DNA of 35,823 bases from a virus: the IMG/VR virus record IMGVR_UViG_3300036780_000156, positions 1-35,823 of that record. One strand, written 5' to 3'. A model generated the notes under the pieces. It ran no database searches and was not told the DNA's origin. It saw only the letters and a list, made by a program, of their open reading frames with translations. Positions 32,545 to 35,823 of this stretch are shown one piece after another. The first letter of the stretch is position 1; each line of letters starts with the position of its first letter. The position numbers and the translations under genes were made by a program.

Positions 32545-33374
32545 TGAAAGTGATCCTCGGGATTGTAGTTTTTCTAATTCTTTATCTAGCTCTGACAGCA
32601 TGGATGGGCCTTTCATCGGTTAAAGAGCCAAATCCAGAGTCCGGCCAAAGCAGCACAGAGACAAACGCCAGCAAAGAAAACCACCCCTCCTTGCACCTTG
32701 CGTTCGAACGTGGGTTCGCGCGGCAATGGAGTTTGATACACGGCTTTAAGGACGAGATTATCGCGCTTGGCACTGTCTTTATCGCCATCTTCACTATCAT
32801 TCTCGCCTTCGCTACGGGCTTTCTTTATTTTGCGACTAGAGACCTTGTAAAAGGAGCCGAAGACACCGCCGAAAAACAGTTGCGAGCTTATGTTTTTGTC
32901 AGTGAAGCCTTCATTCGCAATCTGGATGGCCCCGACGCGCCTGCTGTTCACGTCTACGTTAAAAACTACGGGCAGACCCCAGCCTACAAATTCACCAATA
33001 CTGGGGCTGTTAAATTTGTACCCTTCCCCAATAGCGATTTTTCCAGAGACCCACATGGAGATCAGCGAATAGCTGTCACGATAATTCCTCCAAGCGGGAG
33101 TTCGGCTGCGGTCGTCGATTTGCCGATCAAAATAACTCCGGAAATTAAAGACCAGCTCAAGACCGGGAATCGCGCGATTTACGCCTTCGGAGTTCTCGAA
33201 TACGAGGATGCCTTTGAAAATTCCTGGATCGTCAATTATCGGTTCATATTCGGTGGGGATGCTGGCACTCGGATATTTGAGCGCGACGGCGTCCGCCTCG
33301 GCGCAATGGCTCAAACAACCGAAGGAAACAGCGAACAAGAAAAGAGACACGCCGCCCTGTTTCAGCCACCATAG
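32538..33374 (+). CDS. Passenger membrane protein of the IS1595 element
   Basis: A 278-residue protein starting within the transposase gene (ATGCTGATG; stop and start overlap). An N-terminal TM segment (VILGIVVFLILYLALTAWMG, residues 5-24) and a second at about 74-96 (IALGTVFIAIFTIILAFATG) are followed by RDLVKGAEDTAEKQLRAYV. A soluble beta-rich domain comes next (about residues 118-245; VHVYVKNYGQTPAYKFTNTG). I recognise this layout from hypothetical alphaproteobacterial membrane proteins but not a function. Its codon use and opposite orientation to all neighbouring phage genes support arrival with the transposon. Confidence 0.65.
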   Translation: MLMKVILGIVVFLILYLALTAWMGLSSVKEPNPESGQSSTETNASKENHPSLHLAFERGFARQWSLIHGFKDEIIALGTVFIAIFTIILAFATGFLYFATRDLVKGAEDTAEKQLRAYVFVSEAFIRNLDGPDAPAVHVYVKNYGQTPAYKFTNTGAVKFVPFPNSDFSRDPHGDQRIAVTIIPPSGSSAAVVDLPIKITPEIKDQLKTGNRAIYAFGVLEYEDAFENSWIVNYRFIFGGDAGTRIFERDGVRLGAMAQTTEGNSEQEKRHAALFQPP

Positions 33375-33404
33375 AGGATTCAATCTACTTCTGTCAAGTA
33401 CGGG

Positions 33405-33572
33405 TACATCGCCCTCGCCATAACCTTGGCTTGGCTTTGGTATAAGACGCACTACGTCCCGAAGAAGCGCATAAGCTTCGGCTTGTGGTGCGAGATAGTC
33501 GCGCTGGCGCTTAAGGTTTTCAATTTCATGAAGGCAACGATTCATCATTTCAACTACTTCTTTGTCGTACAT
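33405..33572 (-). pseudogene. Small phage gene truncated by the transposon
   Basis: An ATG at 33572 with an excellent AGGAG site eight bases upstream opens a frame coding MYDKEVVEMMNRCLHEIENL, then a helical, charged stretch ending near IPKPSQGYGEG. At about 33405-33411 this meets the transposon. The frame stays open on the minus strand through the element to a stop at 32613 and so encodes a chimeric product up to 319 residues long, antisense to the passenger gene. The true 3' end is lost. The intact protein would have been a small helical, probably coiled-coil, early protein; its function is unknown. Confidence 0.6.
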
Positions 33573-33666
33573 TAATGTATCTCCTAAACAATTCCTCAAG
33601 CACGAGGAAGTTGAACCATTGCGCGGCGAGATGTTTGAGCCGGTCCATTAGCTCAGCGTCGGTCAT
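33550..33666 (-). CDS. Small coupled protein downstream of exonuclease
   Basis: A 38-codon frame whose ATG overlaps the exonuclease stop (ATGA at 33663-33666). It encodes MTDAELMDRLKHLAAQWFNF, then LVLEELFRRYINVRQRSS, a compact helical and charged protein. It overlaps the start of the transposon-truncated gene by 23 bases. No ribosome-binding site of note is seen, so translation would rely on coupling. It is short enough to be chance; overlap and composition are the only support. Confidence 0.45.
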   Translation of the reverse strand: MTDAELMDRLKHLAAQWFNFLVLEELFRRYINVRQRSS

Positions 33667-34688
33667 CTGGGTTTGAGGGGATTCCACCTTTCACTCTCCT
33701 CTAATTTGTCAAATGATGCCTTGAGATATTGCTCGCGGACCTGTGGGGACTTGCTGCAGACTTCGCGAAACTTGCATCCGCCGAACTTATCGCATGCTGT
33801 GTCGTTTTGGGGCCAGTAGCCGGCGGTGGCATAAGTCTCGGCCTGATGAAGCCAAAAGCGCAGGTCTTGAAGCCATTCGGTTAGTTGGTCCTCGGTGCGA
33901 TAGGTGAAGCCGCGTTGAAAAGCGTTGGGCTTCTCAAGTAGCACCTGTGCGGCGTCGATGATCACGCCCTTAATCGGCGAATGCAGCACCGTCTTCCCCG
34001 CGAGAGTGTAGAGTGTCATCTGGTTATTTGGGGCCCATTGGTTGAAGTAATAGGACGACAGTGTTTGGACCGAAGTCTTGCGGTCCATCACATACAATCC
34101 ACTCTGGAAATCGACGACACGGTCGAGGTGGCCGCAGAGGAGATAGGGCTGGACGACAGCACCAATGTCCTCACCAATAGGAGCTGTATGTTCATTTAAT
34201 GTTGTCGCTTGGGGCCCCCAATCCAATGCAAATCTGAAGCTCAATTCCACTGTCGGTTCGCCGTTCTCTAGGATGAAGGTCTCCGCGGGATCATCTACGA
34301 AATGATCGAGATAATCTATAACCAGTCCGGCGATGGTCTCTCGGTTCTTGTACCTGCCAGCGCGGCTCGTGCGATCGACAGTCCAATTCCACACCCGGCT
34401 ATGAAGCTCGCGGATAGTGTCATGAATAGCGTCATCATGGCGGATTCCCCTTGATCTGGAGATTGCGTAGTCCTGCAGGGCGGTGTGGTATTCGATGCCG
34501 AAGCGTAGGTGGATGGATTCGTCGCGGGAGCCCCAGCCTTCGAGCATTATGTACTGATAAAGTCTTGGGCAAGTCTTGATGTAGCCGAGGCTGGTGCTGT
34601 CCCATGCGAATTGGATGTTGGTGCCGGGCAGGAATGGAGATTGGGTGCCGGTGGTGAGGTGGGTGGGGGAGATGGCGGTGGTCTCCAT
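33663..34688 (-). CDS. PD-(D/E)XK exonuclease, Cas4/RecB-like with 4 Cys
   Basis: A 341-residue protein; I use ATG 34688, which overlaps the preceding TGA and follows AGGAGG. It shows the RecB-family nuclease fold: a His in EYHTALQ near residue 68, YLLCGHLDRVVDF with Asp189, and YVMDRKTS with Asp202 and Lys204. NNQMTLYTL follows as the QxxxY motif (about 223-227). Cys40 (KTCPRLYQY) and Cys299, 305 and 311 (CDKFGGCKFREVC) match the Fe-S cluster cysteines of Cas4/AddB-type nucleases. It lies in a phage recombination module, where such nucleases resect DNA ends for annealing by Sak4-type recombinases. Confidence 0.82.
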   Translation of the reverse strand: METTAISPTHLTTGTQSPFLPGTNIQFAWDSTSLGYIKTCPRLYQYIMLEGWGSRDESIHLRFGIEYHTALQDYAISRSRGIRHDDAIHDTIRELHSRVWNWTVDRTSRAGRYKNRETIAGLVIDYLDHFVDDPAETFILENGEPTVELSFRFALDWGPQATTLNEHTAPIGEDIGAVVQPYLLCGHLDRVVDFQSGLYVMDRKTSVQTLSSYYFNQWAPNNQMTLYTLAGKTVLHSPIKGVIIDAAQVLLEKPNAFQRGFTYRTEDQLTEWLQDLRFWLHQAETYATAGYWPQNDTACDKFGGCKFREVCSKSPQVREQYLKASFDKLEESERWNPLKPR

Positions 34689-34969
34689 CAAAGCCTCCTA
34701 AATCCGCTGCCCGGCTTGATGGTTGGCTTCGGCGCCACGCTTGGTTGCTTCGTCACCAGCGCGACGAGATCGATGCCAGAGGGCGCGCTGTCCTTTGTGG
34801 CGCGTCGGGTCTTGGGTCCGGCTTCGCGGCGGGCTCGGGCTTGGCGTTGGAATTGGATGATCTTGTCGATGTCCTGAGCGCTAAGTTTGAGGGGGTCCCT
34901 TGACATTAATTCATCTAATTCTGATGGAGGAGGCGGTGGCTTTGCGAGAGCATCGAGGAGGTCAGTCAT
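34688..34969 (-). CDS. Small hypothetical early protein
   Basis: A 93-residue protein starting with a Pro-rich stretch (LAKPPPPPSELDEL), followed by a helix (KLSAQDIDKIIQFQRQARAR) and a basic, disordered middle. Its ATG overlaps the stop of the small gene upstream (ATGACTGA) and its stop overlaps the nuclease start. It may be an accessory or adaptor of the nuclease. No family recognised beyond a general resemblance to small phage early proteins. Confidence 0.6.
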   Translation of the reverse strand: MTDLLDALAKPPPPPSELDELMSRDPLKLSAQDIDKIIQFQRQARARREAGPKTRRATKDSAPSGIDLVALVTKQPSVAPKPTIKPGSGFRRL

Positions 34970-35108
34970 TCATCACCTTTGATTTTGGCAATCTTGGTAA
35001 GCTGCATATGGCCTTCAATCCAGCAGCAAGATACTTTGCGAGCGGTTTAATGGCTGGATCAATCGGCTTATTCTTGATCTCTTCCCAAGTCTTCCACCAA
35101 GGGGTCAT
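34962..35108 (-). CDS. Small hypothetical early protein
   Basis: A 48-residue frame (MTPWWKTWEEIKNKPIDPAI, then PLAKYLAAGLKAICSLPRLP and KSKVMND). The ATG overlaps the stop of the gene before it (ATGA) and its own TGA overlaps the next start, exactly as in the neighbouring genes. A GGGAG lies about a dozen bases upstream. The tryptophan- and lysine-rich amphipathic sequence and the coupled arrangement support translation. Function unknown. Confidence 0.55.
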   Translation of the reverse strand: MTPWWKTWEEIKNKPIDPAIKPLAKYLAAGLKAICSLPRLPKSKVMND

Positions 35109-35305
35109 ATATCGAGGTCTCCCAATGTCATCGGTCGGATTCGTTGAACTGTTTGCTCAGGCTTTCGCTTTAGGACTTCGCTGTGGATGTGCTGCCGCAC
35201 TCGTTCGGTCCACCCACGGCCGTAGTGTTGTTCAAGCCAGAGGCAGTCGGATTCGTAAAGGTTGAGGGTCAACCGGCGTAGGGGATCATCTGATCTAATC
35301 GGCAT
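35105..35305 (-). CDS. Small hypothetical protein, possible DNA-binding
   Basis: A 66-residue protein from ATG 35305 with AGAGGTAAG just upstream. The sequence LTLNLYESDCLWLEQHYGRGWTERVRQHIHSEVLKRK starts with a beta-like strand followed by two helices with basic residues, the outline of a ribbon-helix-helix-type regulator. The match is loose. It overlaps the gene before it by 11 bases and is coupled to the next gene. It could be a transcription regulator of the early block. Confidence 0.55.
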   Translation of the reverse strand: MPIRSDDPLRRLTLNLYESDCLWLEQHYGRGWTERVRQHIHSEVLKRKPEQTVQRIRPMTLGDLDI

Positions 35306-35534
35306 CGAGGCTTACCTCTTTCTTACATATCCATATCTCATGGGACATCTTCCCGCCGGGCATGAACATGATAAGCGCGTTGAGCCGTGGATCGCCAGAT
35401 TGCTGTCGCGCCTCGTAGAGGATGTTGCGGAAGTATTCGCGGGTGCATCCGGATGGAGTGAAGGCGAAGCCGATTTCTTCATCGAGCGCGCGGAGCCACA
35501 GGGGAAGCCAGACGCTGAGGGATTGACGGGACAT
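35295..35534 (-). CDS. Small hypothetical early protein
   Basis: I use ATG 35534, which overlaps the previous TGA (TGATG) and follows a GGAGG site. A frame 23 codons longer would lie inside the previous gene. The 79-residue product has SVWLPLWLRALDEEIGFAFT, then REYFRNILYEARQQSGDPRL and LIMFMPGGKMSHEIWICKKE, a mixed helix/strand protein with many aromatics. No family recognised. Confidence 0.55.
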   Translation of the reverse strand: MSRQSLSVWLPLWLRALDEEIGFAFTPSGCTREYFRNILYEARQQSGDPRLNALIMFMPGGKMSHEIWICKKEVSLDAD

Positions 35535-35823
35535 CAACGACCTCCGCGCAAAGCGTGAAGTGTGCAGTCGATGCAATCGGTCAGATCGCGATACGATTGC
35601 CAATTCGGAAACCGCTTTTCAATCTCGGTAATAATTTTGTCGGCCGGACCATCCTCAATCACCGCATCTCGTCCGTCCGCCTGGTGCGGACGGAGCTGGG
35701 CGTAGAGGGGTTCGATTTCCCATCCGTCCCGATTGGTCGGCAGCGCGCTTTCGTCGGATACAGTTTCCCATCCGTTCGAATCTTGCCAACGAAAACGCCA
35801 CGCCACCGCCTCTGCTTGCGGCC
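35534..35823 (-). CDS. Ea22-like early protein, 5' end outside window
   Basis: The frame is open to the window edge. The first possible start inside the window is a GTG at 35806. That choice would leave the familiar EAVAWRFRWQD beginning cut off, so the real start probably lies beyond. The C-terminal part contains WEIEPLYAQL and a helical segment that ends in TLHALRGGR. VAWR...W...IEPLYA is typical of phage early proteins of the Ea22 type as I recall them. The function is unknown. Confidence 0.5.
   Translation of the reverse strand, partial: PQAEAVAWRFRWQDSNGWETVSDESALPTNRDGWEIEPLYAQLRPHQADGRDAVIEDGPADKIITEIEKRFPNWQSYRDLTDCIDCTLHALRGGR

Larger units (their letters stand above)
32190..33410 (+). 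mobile_element. Truncated IS1595-family transposon with passenger gene
   Basis: The segment holds the last ~118 codons of an IS1595-type transposase followed, with overlap, by a membrane protein gene that I take to be a passenger. The left boundary is sharp at about 32186-32191, where the HNH-linked recombinase-like start ends and transposase sequence (GNVVARVIENV) begins mid-gene. The right boundary is not exact: the passenger gene stops at 33374 and the flanking phage gene is recognisable by about 33411. No target duplication can be expected, because the left end is missing. Some IS1595-family elements are known to carry passenger genes. Confidence 0.65.

Noticed and set aside
32191-32616. 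N-terminal extension of the HNH ORF (MKGPSMLSELDKELEKLQ...)
   Set aside because: This part is antisense to the transposase end and the passenger start. The heptad-like look comes from the complementary hydrophobic TM codons, and no homologous domain is evident.
1-35823. Diversity-generating retroelement, as in BPP-1
   Set aside because: The capsid genes resemble BPP-1, so I looked for a reverse transcriptase and template/variable repeats. No frame has RT motifs such as YxDD and no Mtd-like protein is seen.

Overview
The window is about 36 kb of a tailed-phage or prophage genome with short-tail (podovirus-type) virion genes. The capsid pair (major capsid protein followed by a Bbp16-type cement protein) points to relatives of Bordetella phage BPP-1 and BcepC6B. 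The tail-tube and ejection genes follow the T7 plan (gp11, gp12, gp13, gp14, then large ejection proteins). The host is inferred, not shown. A decayed IS1595-family transposon, Sec and Tat signal peptides on virion-region genes, and many protein families I associate with Bradyrhizobium, Rhodopseudomonas and Nitrobacter phages suggest an alphaproteobacterium of that group. No integrase, terminase, portal, primase, tRNA, CRISPR array or reverse transcriptase is visible, so both ends of the genome lie outside the window.

Layout. The left 26 kb is almost entirely plus strand, tightly packed and often with 1-4 bp start/stop overlaps. It holds the tail of a scaffold-like gene (3-452), the major capsid protein (550-1593), the cement protein (1647-2210) and a block of exported or surface proteins (2213-7166). 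That block ends with a SPRY-like protein and a 998-residue Tat-signal protein with a glycosidase-like barrel. A lone minus-strand gene and a probable promoter follow (7170-7501), then more small virion genes, a signal-peptide-bearing beta-helix protein (8415-10328), four small genes, and the tail adaptor and nozzle (11435-15334). The internal or ejection proteins come next (15331-24225), including a transglycosylase-domain protein and a 1916-residue protein with an embedded HEXXH site. The block ends with a lysis cassette (24227-26093).

The right 10 kb is minus strand and meets the late block tail to tail, with the two stop codons overlapping. Read in its own direction (right to left) it has several small genes, a PD-(D/E)XK exonuclease with four cluster-type cysteines, a small gene cut by a transposon, the transposon remnant with its passenger gene (plus strand), and an HNH homing-endonuclease-like gene. 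A Sak4-like recombinase, an amber-interrupted small gene, an ssDNA-binding-like protein and a DUF6378-like protein follow. Last are a uracil-glycosylase/3'-5' exonuclease, the family A DNA polymerase and a P-loop helicase-like protein. Together these make a replication and recombination module.

Most unusual points: (1) the HNH gene carries a synonymously recoded copy of the first codons of the sak4-like gene beside it; (2) a truncated IS1595 element has erased the original start of that HNH reading frame; (3) the polymerase is split in two frames through its exonuclease domain; (4) a small gene has an in-frame amber codon ahead of an SSB-like acidic tail; (5) five proteins in the virion-gene region carry export signals; (6) a perfect 12 bp inverted repeat ends at the ribosome-binding site of the capsid gene.
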